The position numbers and the translations under genes are program-made. Shown in pieces: positions 49,243 to 61,873 of a stretch of DNA of 64,000 nt. The first letter of the stretch is position 1; each line of letters starts with the position of its first letter. The stretch is taken from NCBI GenBank assembly GCA_002914805.1, contig JXTB01000018.1:860675-924674 (forward strand), written 5' to 3'. A model generated the notes under the pieces. It made no database searches, had not been told where the DNA came from, and saw only the letters and a list, made by a program, of their open reading frames with translations. Source of the stretch: Parasponia andersonii (lineage: Eukaryota > Streptophyta > Magnoliopsida > Rosales > Cannabaceae).

Positions 49243-50206
49243 ATGTGGCAAGGGAACCGCTGGTTCCCGCGGGGAGCTCGACTCAGCTCACTCCAATGGC
49301 GAATCTGACTACGACTATGATCCCCTCGATGTTCAAAACGTCACGAATTACGCCGTCGTCTCCGTCAACGACATGTCGTTTCTTGAAGCCTCTGCGTTGT
49401 ACGCCGGTCCAACAAGTCCCGCAACAGGTAGTTTCTCAATTCAGAGTTCCAAAAGCTTTTACTATTATTGTTATTATTATTATCAGAATTGGATAGTTGT
49501 TAATGTTATAGTTCTTATAGTGTTGACTATGGGCCAGTTATTTTGTAGGCTGAAGCTGGGATTTTGTGTGAGCCTTGCAATGGTAAAGGATGGTTACTTT
49601 GTGAGTTTTGTAAAGGGCAAAAAAGCAATGTGAAGGCTGAAAACAATCGGATCTACCGTCGATGTCCATCTTGTCGAGCTGTAAGTTAGTTGTCTTAAAG
49701 AAAAAAAATTGATTGTCTTTTGATTTCTTACTCGATTAACTTCATTACTGAGTTGTGACACCATTTTGATTTCTTAGCATTACTCGTAAAGAATTTGCAA
49801 CTTTGCTTAGTGGGGTTTTGAAAATTACTTACATGAAGTAGTTCAGTTTACCAAAGACCTCTACGGCTCTACCATACAAGTGGGAAATCGACCTTTTTTT
49901 CGGTCCAAAAAAAGAAGAAAAGTTCTCTTGTTAGTTGTTGGACATAGATAAGACAGGATTTGATAGCTCCTAGACTATACTCTAAGGATTTTATAGTTAT
50001 TTTCGACATGGATGAAAGTATTTGTTTTTGATCTGGTATCTCTTTAGAGATTTGTAGAACTGAAAGACTCGAAAACTTTGGTTTACACTTGTGATGTTTT
50101 ATGTTTTTACTTACTACAGGTTGGGTATGTCCTGTGTTCAAGTTGCAAAGTTTACAAATGTGTTACATTCCCAAATTACACCGATGGTGATGAATTATCC
50201 TTTTGA
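49241..50206 (+). CDS. DnaJ-type zinc-finger protein, start codon unresolved
   Basis: Small cysteine-rich protein with four CxxC knuckles: CEPC, CEFC, CPSC and CSSC. The first is followed by NGKGW, as in the DnaJ central zinc-finger domain, but there is no J domain. Exons: about 49241-49427, 49556-49680 and 50120-50206, ending in DGDELSF. The conserved-looking N-terminal part (GESDYDYDPLDVQNVTNYAV) has no in-frame ATG. The only nearby ATG (49243) is one base out of frame, and the next in-frame ATG (49373) would give just 88 aa. The best intron 1 acceptor (49548) shifts the frame into a stop; an acceptor 7 bases later restores it. It is therefore either annotated with a missing 5' exon, carrying small indels, or misassembled. 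Family role: thiol/zinc-dependent chaperone-like functions. From memory it resembles At2g24395. Confidence 0.65.
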
Positions 50207-51342
50207 GCTACTAATTTAAGGCATGAAAATGTTTTATCCAATTTGTATCATTTTCCAAGGCTGATTTGTGTAATTATTTTTTCTCCGTCAAGAAGAAGGT
50301 TTTCATTGAGACTGTCTTGCACATTGATATCGAAAAAGGGAAAAAGTGATTCTTGTGCATTTGGTTCTCAATATTGTAAACTAAAACTTCAATTCAATGA
50401 GACTACTTCTTGAATTAGATTTACATTATTACTGTAGTATTATAACTACTAGTACTACACTTGGTGCTGTGATTACTCTGTTTTCCCGATTTGAGCGAGC
50501 CGGTCCTTTAGGCTGAACTCTCTATGACAAATATTCTGCAGGCTTTATATGGTTAGGCTCTTGGCAGTAGTGACTTAATACATTAAGATCTGTCCCTAAA
50601 CTTTCATCATAAATTAAAAGTCCATCTCGTTAAGTCTAAGTCAATACCTGAGGATTTATTATTATTATTATTATTATTTTTTAAGACGGAACAACTTTCA
50701 CATTAAAGTTTCTTGTGAAAGAGAGTTTAGTACTCTCTCCAAAGTTCCGACAGACTTCTCTATTAAGTTAATTTTCTGTTTAGGCTTCTCTGCAAATAAA
50801 AATAAACATTGCTGAAGTGATAGAGAGCAAGAATCGATTCTACAGAACAGTTGTAACGTAAGAAAGTACCAACTATCGCGGATGAAAACATCAGGAGAGA
50901 AAACTAACCAATATATAATAATAAATCTGGGTATCAAGATAAGGACAGAACTAGCCAATGCATGAAAATAAATCCCAGTTGCCAATATAAAGAGAGAAAA
51001 CCAGCCAATACATGATAATAAATCCCTATTATCAAGATAATAAATTCCTACTTTTCATCATTAAGATGGGAAATTATCTTTTGCCAGAATCCAATTCACC
51101 AGCCGCATCAATCCTGTAACATAAACAAAAATGAAATACATGTCAAAATTTAAATATAAACACAAGTGATACCACTAATCATGTTTAAGCTAATAGTACT
51201 TGTCAATCTAAATGCAGTTATAAACCTCATCAGTATCTAGATCCGAGTCTTCATCTTAAAATGAGCCACATTGAGCAGGTGTTGGTGTTTATGGAACGAA
51301 TCTAAGGAAAGATCAAATAAAAATGTTAGCTGAAACTCGAAA
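50207..51342. other. Zinc-finger gene 3' region and spacer
   Basis: The first roughly 200 bases are probably 3' UTR. (ATT)n lies at about 50658-50680. Two near-copies of accagccaat(a/g)catgataataaatcc-type sequence occur around 50900-51030. No gene is seen. Confidence 0.5.
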
Positions 51343-53308
51343 TTAAAATGAGAAATATTTTAATCCCATTTGTGAACTAATAAATTGCATGATGAGCGTA
51401 CCTTTCCTTTCAGACAACAACCAATCTCGAGTACAAACTAAAGCCTCCAAAGGTTTTGGATTAAGTCCACTATGATGTAAGCTAAAAACTCTATCAGAAG
51501 TACTAAAAGGGGTTTCAGAAGTAACCTTAGACAGGCACAGCCAAAAAATCCCTAGCAATGTCCCTCAGAATAGGATATTTTCCCCCATTTGTCTTCCACC
51601 AATGCAGCATGTCAAAGTCAGATATATCAATCTTAGGATCCAAGGGACAGACTATCTCCTCCAAATAGTAGTCCGCCTCTGACTTCACAGGCTCCGAACT
51701 GGTTGTACTACGAACAAACAATTTAAATTTCTTCACTATTCTTTCGGACGAGTCACCTCTAACATAGATCCTTTAGGAGTCAACTGTACTCGAGATGATG
51801 AAGTTGGAGAATCATATCGAGGCTTTAGTTCATACTCTTTCACTAAATCATAGAAAATTTTACGCACTCTCTAAATTTGCAACGAAGAATCGTTTCCATA
51901 AATGTCATGAAAGAAGCACTCAATAAATTTCGTCTTGAACCTTGGATCTAAAATGGTTGCTACAGCCATTACATCGTGAATCACACTCCAATACTTTTCA
52001 AACTTTCTATTATATTTGATGCCATCTTCCTTATCTCATCATGCTTGGATGCAAGCCACTCGTAAATTGATGCTCTAATCTGATAAACTTGCGAAAAAAG
52101 GTGAGCTGAAGGATACTTAGTCCTGGAAAACGTCTTCATTACGTGGTAAAACAATTCAAGTTTGTTGTATATCTCTTCTATCAGCAGCCAATCTTCCTTC
52201 TTAGGCAAAAAATGTTCGGATTTTGGCTTAGATAGTGTTAAACTAGAAAACACACTCTTATATCTCAAAGCAATTGTTAGCATCAAATACGTAGAGTCCC
52301 ACCGATTTCTGCAATCAATCAAGTTCTAACTTCTTCGTAGTTGAAATATTCAATTGACTTGCATTACTCTCAAAAGATTTCAGTCTTTCTGGAGTTGATG
52401 TCCAGAAAGCGATAGTGTCACGGACTAAATCAATACCATCACCGATCACTTCCAAGCTGTCTTTTACGATCGAATTCAAGATATGTGCAAAACAACCCAC
52501 GTGAAACAAGCTCCCACCCATTATTAATGGATTTAAGAAAGCTTCTCCAACATGGTTTCGAAAAAAACACTTTGAGTGGTACAACAATTGTCTATAGTTA
52601 ATGTAGACAGTTTAAGATCAATATTCCAATCCCACGAGCAATTCTTCAATGCTTCAGAAAGTCTTTTAGCATCAACTGGAAATGGCACATAGATAAACCT
52701 AACACATATGAAATAAAAACTAAACACAATGGATGATGTACTAACTTTAACTACACTAATACAGGCAACATAAACCAATCTAAAAGAGTTCATTTTTAAA
52801 GATCACAGTACATACTACATACCTTATAATTCGCCTCTGCAAAATCCAAGAATTATCTAGGAAAGGCGATGTCACAGTCATATACCGCCTCTTTTGGTTA
52901 ATGGTACTCCATACTTCAGTAGTAATGGCCACTCTACTCCTGTTGTTATTCAACAATTCCATTGTCTTTTTCTTCTCAACTCTGAAAATTTCAAGTACGT
53001 CATTTCTAATTGTGACACTAGACACTGGCTTGAACGAAGGTTGGACAGCTTTGAACAACCCTCTAAACTCTGTGTTCGACCATAGAGAGAGGGTATTCAT
53101 GCAAAATGAACATGATCACGAGTTTTTTTCTTGCCAGCTCTGGATCGAAACTAAATGTCGTCTTCTTATCGTTGTGGAAAGCAGAATATGCAAGATGCTC
53201 ATCCAATTCCGTCATCTCATCCTCACCTTCTCCAAATTCCTCGTTACAATATTCGCATATAGCTATATCATCTTTATCTGGCAACCTTAACAAAGTAGAA
53301 ATTTGCAT
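51343..53308 (-). pseudogene. Decayed hAT transposase (BED zinc finger / RICESLEEPER-like)
   Basis: Minus-strand fragments are colinear with hAT transposases. A BED-finger remnant CEYCNEEFGEGED precedes SFDPELARKKLVIM and LHEYPLSMVEH (53063-53308). Next come FRGLFKAVQPSF and NNNRSRVAITTEVWS (52780-53085), then LKLSTLTIDNCCTTQS (52533-52793), then HVGCFAHILNSIVKDSL (52315-52587), then NRWDSTYLMLTIAL (51981-52322). Last is the C-terminal hAT dimerisation segment, DMLHWWKTNGGKYPILRDIA then TPFSTSDRVFSLHHSGLNP (51400-51736). At least five frame changes separate the pieces and the finger's HxxxH side is poor, so it is not functional as read. Terminal inverted repeats were not identified. Confidence 0.9.
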
Positions 53309-54072
53309 TAGTACTTGATCAAGAAGTTCCCTTCGTTGTGATGCACCAGATTTTGGTAAAATTAATATAAATATGAGAAGAATGAGGGGTTAAGTACTAA
53401 CTCTGGCATGCTATGAACGTCCTGATCATATGTGTATATGCAAAAGTTTCAGTGAACTTGCAGATAACACGCTTTGGGAACTCTTTCTTAAGTTTCAAAA
53501 AATTAAATAGTGTCCTAAAGCCTTGAAGAAAATTTTAATTGACCCCAAAATTTAATTGGGAAATAAGCAAAAGAAACGTGCTATTTTCTACTCAAAACAA
53601 GGCGCCAGAGAGCAGAGTACAGGTCCACCACAATGTTTCATGTTTCTAAAACATAAACAAATGGATAGGTAAAGACTTTTAACCGATATGATACATAGAT
53701 CCATATACATAATACCTAAATTTCAGAATTTTTTTTTTACAATTATTCTATATATATATATATATATATATATTTATAGAGTAGCGCTCTTCTCAAATGA
53801 AATGACATTTTTCCCCACTATAAACGTAAATTAGTTTTTTTGAAAAATCGTACCAATATCTCATTGTTTATGTCAAAATTATCGTAGCACCTCCTTGAAC
53901 GGAAAATATCTAAAATTGTACTTGACAATTCAAAAATAATACTGAAAATTTCATCCATTTAACTATGTTATTGATCATTTAGTTTAAATAAATTATTGCT
54001 AAACATTAATAGAATGATTTATAAGTAAATAGTGATTATTTCATGGTAAAGCTTTTTTTAAAAATTTTTTTA

Positions 54073-54525
54073 ATAAAAAATTGACTACTGGAAAAAGTAG
54101 TTGTGTTATTTCTTTTGAATTTTAATGTGTTTAAGGCTTTTTTAACTATAATTTTGACATAAATTAATGTGTCACGTAATTTTTTCTAATTTCTTCTGAA
54201 ATTGAGAACGACATAAACCGACTATAGAACACAATGTACATTCATATCTTTTATAAAATAAAATAGTAATAGTTATAAGAATTAAATAACTGAGATAATA
54301 AAAAATTGACTACTGGAAAGAGTGGTTGTGTTATTTTTTTTGAATTTTAATGTGTTTAAAGGTTTTTTAAACTATAATTCTGACATAAATTAAAGTGTCA
54401 CGTAATTTTTTCTAATTTTTTCTTAAATCGAGAACGATATAAACCGACTATAGAACACAATGTGCATTCATATCTTTTAGAAAGCAAAATAGTACTAGAT
54501 ATAAGAATTAAATAACTGAGATAAT
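54073..54525. repeat. Tandem duplication of a roughly 224-bp unit
   Basis: attgactactgg starts at 54081 and 54305. Both units run in parallel through ttgaattttaatgtgttta, tgtcacgtaattttttctaa, ccgactatagaacacaatgt and aattaaataactgagataat, with roughly 10% change. Confidence 0.9.
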
Positions 54526-55249
54526 TTACTTTTTATACCAGTAATTTCTAATATTCTATAAATGCCTGCTTACCATTCCATGCAGAGTAGATAGAAACTA
54601 ATACATTGAATAGTGCTGCACATTCTTATAAAGCATCATGAAAAAATATCTTGATTGAACTATGTGACTTTATATTATTTGTCAAAATAGTTCAGTTGGT
54701 CCAAGGTTTAAGAGATATGTGTGTGAGTTTGGGGAGTTAGGAGTTCAAACTTTGGTAGAGTATGTGTGTGTTATTTTTCTTTAAATTTGTAGTAAGTGGT
54801 GGTCATTAGTTAAGCCCTATTTTATTAAAAAAAATAAAATATTATTTGTCAATATTATTTGTCACTTAAGTTGTCATATCATTCAAATTATTCTGTCAAA
54901 ATATCTTTTCAAAATTTTTAGCATTTTTTTTTAAACTTTTAAGTCTGTAAGTTTATAAATATGGGGTAATTAATGTCCCTAAATCAGATTGTTATTTATT
55001 TTATTAATGTTCTTTTTTTATTATTTTTTTTAAGAAAAAGTTACGTGACCACGGAATACAATTTCTCTTTATCGTCATGGAGTTTGAAATATGGTTTGGC
55101 ATTTTGTTTTCGCAATTAACTAAATCACGTTGGATACACCACAAGAAAAGTTTTATAGCAACGACATGGTGGTTACTTACAACAGAAGTTATTGTATATT
55201 TAAGAGCAATACATGGGCATTAATCATGCCTAATAACGTGACCCTACTG

Positions 55250-55261
<12 letters not shown>

Positions 55262-55297
<36 letters not shown>

Positions 55298-55298
55298 T
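55262..55298. repeat. (ATT)n microsatellite
   Basis: About twelve ATT triplets in non-coding DNA. Confidence 0.9.
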
Positions 55299-55910
55299 GA
55301 GCAAAAAGCCCTACAGCTTCTTAGTTTGTGCTGTTGCACACCATTAAAAGTGATAATTTGGGTTATGAATACCACATAACTTTTTGTGTTTTTGTGGGTT
55401 AGGGTTGAAGAAAAATAGTAAGGTCAAAATTAGGTCGATCCACTTGATGTAAAAAAAAAACGAATCAAATTCGGGTCAATTCGTTTGACTCATCAATAAA
55501 ATATATAAATAATTAAACTATGAAAATATTCATAATTTAATTTCTTTATGACTATCATTATAGATATATTTATGTATGTTTTTAAGATTATAATTTATGT
55601 ATGTTTTTAAGTTATATTTACAAATTACAATAGTAGTCTAAAATAGGAAAATAAAAGTAGAAAAATGGGAGTCATAAGTTGGGTTGGCAGGTGGGTCAAA
55701 ATGAATTGTCATAATAAAATTCAAATAAATAATAAAAGGATATATGTAATTATATGTTTTTATTATTGGAAAAGTTTACAAAGGTTGCTTATATACAAAC
55801 AATGTCCAACGGTTATATAAGGAAAGAAATAAAGTATTTCTTAATAATATGTGTTGAGTAAAAATTTGGAAATTTCACAACATAATTTCACCATGCCAAT
55901 ATTAAAGTAT

Positions 55911-56032
55911 GTGAGTTTATTAATTAGAGTTCAATCTATTCAAGTTTATTAACTTCTTAATTACAAAAGAAAGCATGTGAGTTTATTAATTAGAGTTCAA
56001 TCTATTCAAGTTTATTAACTTCTTAATTACAA
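55911..56032. repeat. 66-bp tandem duplication, nearly identical
   Basis: gtgagtttattaattagagt starts at 55911 and 55977; the units match almost perfectly through caagtttattaacttcttaa ttacaa. The near-identity points to a recent duplication. Confidence 0.92.
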
Positions 56033-57884
56033 TCTTTTGGTACAAAAACACACCTTTTGATTCTAATTATAATAATGTCAATTTATTTATGTAACTTGGG
56101 GGAAATTTAGGTGATTTTAAATTGTGGCTACACTCAACTGAGTTAATTGAGTTGTTTATGTACCCTGTTAAGGGATTAAGTAACTTGTAGTTCTAAGAGT
56201 GTTGAATTGATTTAAAAAATTCCAATGAATGACCATATAAAGGAGTTTATGATAATATTTGAGAATTTATAAAATTTTGGTAGATGACTATATCGTGGAA
56301 TTAAAAACATTTTAGAAGTTGGTGAATTTCTAGGTAAATGATTTTTTATGAAATTCTAGGAGTTGTTTTTAGACTTAGGGTGAATGACTTTCTTGGAATC
56401 TTGAGAAAGTTTAATTTTATTTGGGAATTATGACTACACTTAGTTTTTGCAACTAAGTTACCCATGTATTCTTTAGAAGGAATCAAGTCAATATAGATCC
56501 TGATATTTTTGTGGTTTAGAGAATTTGAGGTGAATGACCTCGTTGGTATTTTGGAGCTTTTTGCCATTTGATATGACTGTTGTAATTTTTGAGGTGAATG
56601 ACCTCATTTGGAACTTTTGAAAATTTGATTTGAACTTATAATTGCACCTAGTATATTTTCTAGGTAGCCTATGTATCATTTGCGGAATCAAATTTGATGT
56701 AGTTCATGCATTTTAGATGATTTGTAATTTGGGTTTGTTTCTTAATAATCCCATTTTGTAGAATAATAAGCTACTTTAACCCTTTTCATTTCATGGATAT
56801 TTTTTATAATCCATTATATTTGCTTTAATTTATTTTTGAAAAAAATACGTAGACTCGTGAAGAACTTGGAGTCTTAATTTTGTCACATTTCAAATTAATT
56901 GGAATAATACAATTAATTTTTTGTTTTTATCCGATTCCTCTCCTGTTTTTTTTTGTTCTTTGCATTGAGATCAATGCTTATTGCATGTTATGATCTCATC
57001 CCAAAACAATATCTTTCTTCATAGAACCAAGTAAAAATAAAATATAAGCTCATGTCATTGTCTTCTCATTTTCTCTGTGTAGTTGCGCACATAGAAAAGA
57101 TGCATATGAGATTTTAATATGTTAGATTTGGTCTCGACGGGTTCTGCATTTGAGGTTGTATTGACATGTGTTTGTAAAGTTTGGACTTTGTAATCAAAGA
57201 GTTACTGGGCCTAGATAAGAGACTTAGAATTTTGGATTTTGGGCTTTGTGTTTAAAACACGGATGGCCACGTTGGTTCTGAAAGAGAGTATGGGTTTCGT
57301 GTCTTGATAGATTTTGTTGGGCCCGTAATTAGACTTTATGTCTTTTATTTAGACTTGTAGCCACAGAAGCCATTGACATTAATGATACTCATATCTTGTT
57401 GGGCTTTAGTAGGATGGGTGTATTTTTTATTTGGACTATATCTATTACCTAGGAAGATTGGGCCTCGTAAAAGCCCTTTTTTTTGGCTTATAGAAATATG
57501 ACCAAATTTTAAGCTTAATTTAAGTAAATATTCCTTTATCAAATGTTATAGTAAAATATCCGGTATATATATGTTTATATATCAAGTATAAAATTTACAT
57601 ATCAAGTATAAAAAATTATATATCTAGTAAATTACAGTACAGTAACTGAAATTAGTAGATAAACATATTTACTAAGTGTAAATATATATATATATCTAGA
57701 CATTTAGCTATAAAATTTAAAAATTAGATATTTACTTAAATTTAAAATATTAATCCTCCACCTAAATTTTTCTTTTTTTCCCCCTTTTCTTTGGCCTTTT
57801 ACCAAACATAATCACTGAACCCGTAAAGATTTGTCAGCCCGAAGTACATCAAAATAGATTAGAGAAAATTTGATTTTTATCGTA

Positions 57885-58255
57885 TTTTTTCAGAAAAATT
57901 GAAAAATCCCGAAATTTGAAATTGTTCTGAAAAATCTCGGATTTAATTATAAAAATACCACTTTTAAAAGTATTTAGAAAAATATCATTTTTATTGATTC
58001 ATGAAATACGTAGGGTAACTAGTCGAGTTAACTGAGGTAACTTGAACAATTACTTCAAGTAACTGGATTGGTTACTCTAAGTTACCTAACTAGTTACCTT
58101 GAGTACTATTGAAAAATGCCAAATTTTAAAAAAAATGTAATTTTCTAAATATTTTTAAAAGTGTTATTTTCTAATAATACTTTTAAAAAGTGATATTTTT
58201 CTAAATAAATCCGGGATTTTCAAGAAAATGAGTCTATCCGGGATTTTTCAATTTT
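57885..58255. mobile_element. Foldback / MITE-like element, about 370 bp
   Basis: The left arm aaaaattgaaaaatcccg (about 57894-57911) pairs with ccgggatttttcaattttt (about 58238-58256). Inner parts (tagaaaaatatcattttt and aaaaagtgatatttttcta) pair as well. The centre is rich in gttac/gtaac words. There is no coding capacity. Related AT-rich sequence occurs near 11300-11400. Confidence 0.65.
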
Positions 58256-58834
58256 TGGTATCTTGGGCCTGGAATTTTGTAAATAGCCCAATACATTATC
58301 ACGTATATACGAATCTTTGGCAATTTACTGGTGCAAATCCTTTTATCATTAATTTTTTTTAGGATTTTATCTAATCATATTTATCTTTTTATATGTGAAT
58401 ATGTAGATAGATGTCATAGTATATTGACAAGTGTATCACGGCTCTTTTCTTAAAAGAATAAGAAAAGAAAAGAATTTGATATGTAAAATAGATTTGTATA
58501 TATTTCTATAATTATCAAATCCAACTTACGACATGTATGTTTGAATTTTAATCTTTTAGAAAAAAATGTCCGTAAGGATTTAATTTAGTAAAATCTCAAA
58601 TTCTCAAACACTATAATTTCAATTCATTTAGATTCAAAAATACTTAATTTTTTTTGAACTCCCAACAATTTTTTTTTTTGTTCAACAATATGAATATGAA
58701 TAGTGTAAATCATATTTTAATTGTAAGATCCGTTGATTTCTCTCCAACGGGGTAGGTATTTTCTAACGTCTTTTTTTGACTATTGTTATTAGTTACTACA
58801 GTAGCAGAGGAGACTTCAAGATTGTGAGTGAGAT

Positions 58835-59728
58835 GAAGTGAACACCAAGCTTGAAACGGAAGTCTTGAAATGGCTCCTTTGGGAGTGCTTTAGTAAAAAT
58901 ATCAGCAATTTGCTTGGATGTGGGCATATAGCAAACTTCAAGAGCATATGCAGCTACTTTTTTCTCAAACAAAGTGATAGTCGAGCTCTATATGTTTTGT
59001 GCGAGCATGAAAAGGAGTTTTGTATCGCACAACAATAGTGGTCGCCGTTCAAGTAAGATGCCAAGGTCTTGAAGTAGATATTGAAGCCACGTAACTTCAG
59101 CAGCGGTGGTTGCCAATGCTCGATATTCAGCATTGGAAGCCCAAGACACAGTGTTGGATCCAAGGACGATACAATAGCCAGTGGTGCTTCGTCGAGTAGT
59201 TAGACAACTGGCCCAATTTGCATCACAAAAGGTATTTATTGTTAGAGAACTTTGAGACAAATACCTAAGACTACGTGTTAATGTGCCTTTGATATAAAGA
59301 AGGATTCGTTTCACAGCTTGAAGGTCTTTCTTGGTGGGATTTTGGAAGTGTTGACAAACAAGATTTTCTATTGAAGAGAGTCACAAAGTTGGTGATATTC
59401 AGTGGAATTTGTGGGTTCATTATCATCTGGGAGGGTTAGGTTTTTGAGCAATAGGTATACTTATTTTAGAGGCATCAAGCATGTAGGATTTGGTGAGAAG
59501 GTCTTTGGCATATATCATTTGAGCGAGTAATGCCACCGGGAAAATATTTCACTTCAAGGCCAAGGAAATATTGGAGTCGGCCTAGGTCTTTGAGATCAAA
59601 GCCTTTATTTAGGCATTGAACAAGACAAGAAATTAAGGAAGTAGCATTGCCAGTGAAGATAACATCATCTACATGAACAAGCAAAAGAATTGTGCCAACC
59701 TCTTTGCGATAAATAAATAAAGAAGGGA
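58835..59728 (-). pseudogene. Copia reverse transcriptase / RNase H fragment
   Basis: Minus strand, from the RT active-site region to the C-terminus. LFIYRKEVGTILLLVHVDDV holds the VDD box (usually YVDD). LGRLQYFLGLEV follows (59475-59700). The RNase H part starts KRILLYIKGT, with FCDANWASCLTTRRSTTGYC and EYRALATTAAEVTWLQYLL (58988-59314), and a distal YMPTSKQIADIF-like end near 58900. Frameshifts and stops separate the parts. The upstream end stops abruptly at about 59728, where unrelated repeat DNA begins. Confidence 0.88.
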
Positions 59729-61873
59729 CCGAAAATTTAAGGTTGTGACTTTTAGTAATTTTAGGTGAAAATAGTGATAAACAGTAGTTTCTAAAATTTC
59801 AGAAAAATTTAAGTACTTAAAATTTAAGATTTAGTCCTCAAAAGTAAATAAATTTTAAGATTGGACAAATTTGATAATCATGTTATTATCTACCAGTTTT
59901 AAATTTCCAAGAAATTCTTAATTTTACATTTAGCAAAAATCCTAATTAACTAGTTTAAAAAATTTTATTATTTCATGAAGTTTAATGAAATAGTTCAATT
60001 TAAAACCCCAGACCCAATATTCAAATAATTTACCTTAAATTATTTTTATTTTCTAAGTATTCGATTTAATAACAAAAAAAATCATTCTCATATATTTGCT
60101 CAGTAAATATATTACTATTGGCTAAATAAATTTGACTTAAAAAAGGAGAATTAATAAAGAGTATAAACTAACCAATGAAGAGGATTAGAACTGCAAATAT
60201 ATACCAAACATACTTGTCAAGCTACAAGAATATTTACCATAAAATAGGTCAACACTTGAAATGTGAGGAAGTAGGGGATGAGCACGAGAATACTCATTGG
60301 AAACTCAATTATCTTTTTGAGTGGATGCAATTTTTACCAAACCTATATGGTTAATACCTTTTCCAAAATCTATATATAAACTAAGTTTATAAAACAATTA
60401 GTATCCAGAATAATCACATATTCAAAATCAAAATCAGAAATCGCAAGATTATACATATCATAAATCAACCCATCCTATGAGCTCACACCCACTCATCGTG
60501 AACTATAGTAACTCGTATTACGTGTACTAAGTACTCTCTGCTTGAGGGACACCCATGTGTCTAAGCCTACCGAACTGGAGGGGCAACTGAATGCCTACGT
60601 CTAACAAATGAGAATAATTAGAAAAAATCCCGCACGGGTTTACGAGCTCTCACCGAAGGCGGGTGTACTAGTCCTCCTACTACAATACCACGATGCTTAA
60701 GATCTATCTCATGTGTGATCCTATGGTATGCACAACATGTAGCTATATATATATAATAGAACACAATCAAACAATGCTTTAAAACTCCATTTGATATTAT
60801 TTTGGAATTACTGTACCTTGGGGAGGAAATCCGCTAAATCACCCTAAAGTCACGATTTTATAAATGTGTATAGAAGTCACACAATTTAATTCCAGAATAA
60901 TCTAAGATTTTCCAACAGTTCATTAAAATATTGTTAAATTCACGATTTTTCACAAAATAATCATAAAGCAAATTTTAAATTAAATCATGTATAAAATCAG
61001 ATAATTAAATCTCTACCTCAATTGAGTGTCCAAATAATGCTATGAGACTATGGAGAAGGTTTGGCGTCGTTTGAGTGTCGTTTGGAAGGTCAGACGTTAT
61101 TTTCGAATCTTTGATAGATAGGTTTGAAGACTCGATTTTTACCCAGAGCTTCATATCATGAAATAGACTTCATCATTGAATTCAGAGTAACGCTAGGTTA
61201 GACATATAGTTTGACCAATTTGAGCTCGGGCACGACATACAAAATAAGATGATCTAAGCCGTTAGATTTAGATTTTCTAGCCCCTCACCAAATNATATAT
61301 ATATATATATTTATATATATCATGTTGAAGATCGTGATGAGACGAATCAAACCCGACTATTTTCACAGTGAATGGACGCCAGAATCGGTGCCGGCGAGCT
61401 TCAAAATTCGTGGCGTTTTTCAGCATTTGACGGCGGCTGCGTGCTCCGATGACATTGGAACTGATGGCGCACGGCTCGTCTGGACCTGGGCCTTCAATGC
61501 TGGCCAGTGGCGTGACTCCATTTGATCGGGAGGAGCTTCATCGGAGAGTCGCCGTTAATTCGGCATTTGGCCGAAATTTCGAGAGAGAATCAGGAGAGTA
61601 GAGAGAAAGAGCTGAGGGAAAAGAGTAAGAGAGAGAGTGTGACATGTGGAGATCTCTAAATAGGCAATATTCAGTTTTTAATATTATGTTTTTACCACAT
61701 CTTTAAAAATTTCTTTCAATTTAGTCCTTAAAAATTGTGAAATAGCCCAAATTTCCAGTTATTCATTTCAATAAAATCCAAAATTCGAATTTTTAGTTTA
61801 TAAAATTTTATTTTATTTATTTTTAAATTGTCAAAAGACCAAAATATCCTTTTAAAAACTACGGGCTTTTACA
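59729..61873 (-). mobile_element. Probable LTR of a second retroelement inserted in the copia remnant
   Basis: The minus strand begins TGTAAAAGCCCGTAG at 61873. Immediately upstream of it (complement of 61874-61892) is a purine tract TTTTAAGGGGGAAAGGA, as a polypurine tract precedes a 3' LTR. The left limit is set by the break in the copia frame at about 59728. A terminal CA and a target duplication were not resolved, so the exact left end is uncertain. The GC-richer part at 61320-61560 carries a short frame of no clear meaning. A Ty3/gypsy type is a guess from the LTR start. Confidence 0.5.
61294..61320. repeat. (AT)n microsatellite with an ambiguous base
   Basis: AT dinucleotides beginning with an N at 61294, which points to assembly uncertainty in the run. 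Confidence 0.85.

Larger units (their letters stand above)
53309..58830. other. Repeat-rich AT-rich region, no gene seen
   Basis: No protein-like frame is seen. Contents: (AT)n at about 53748-53772, a 224-bp tandem duplication (54073-54525), (ATT)n at 55262-55298, a 66-bp tandem duplication (55911-56032), repeated tgaatgacct words at 56225-56610, and a foldback element (57885-58255). Confidence 0.55.

Noticed and set aside
51343-53308. Domesticated hAT transposase gene
   Set aside because: Multiple frame changes and a poor zinc finger argue for a dead copy rather than a host gene.
61322-61525. 67-aa frame with normal-looking composition
   Set aside because: Lies inside the putative LTR, preceded by an (AT)n run; GC-rich LTR parts often give such frames.
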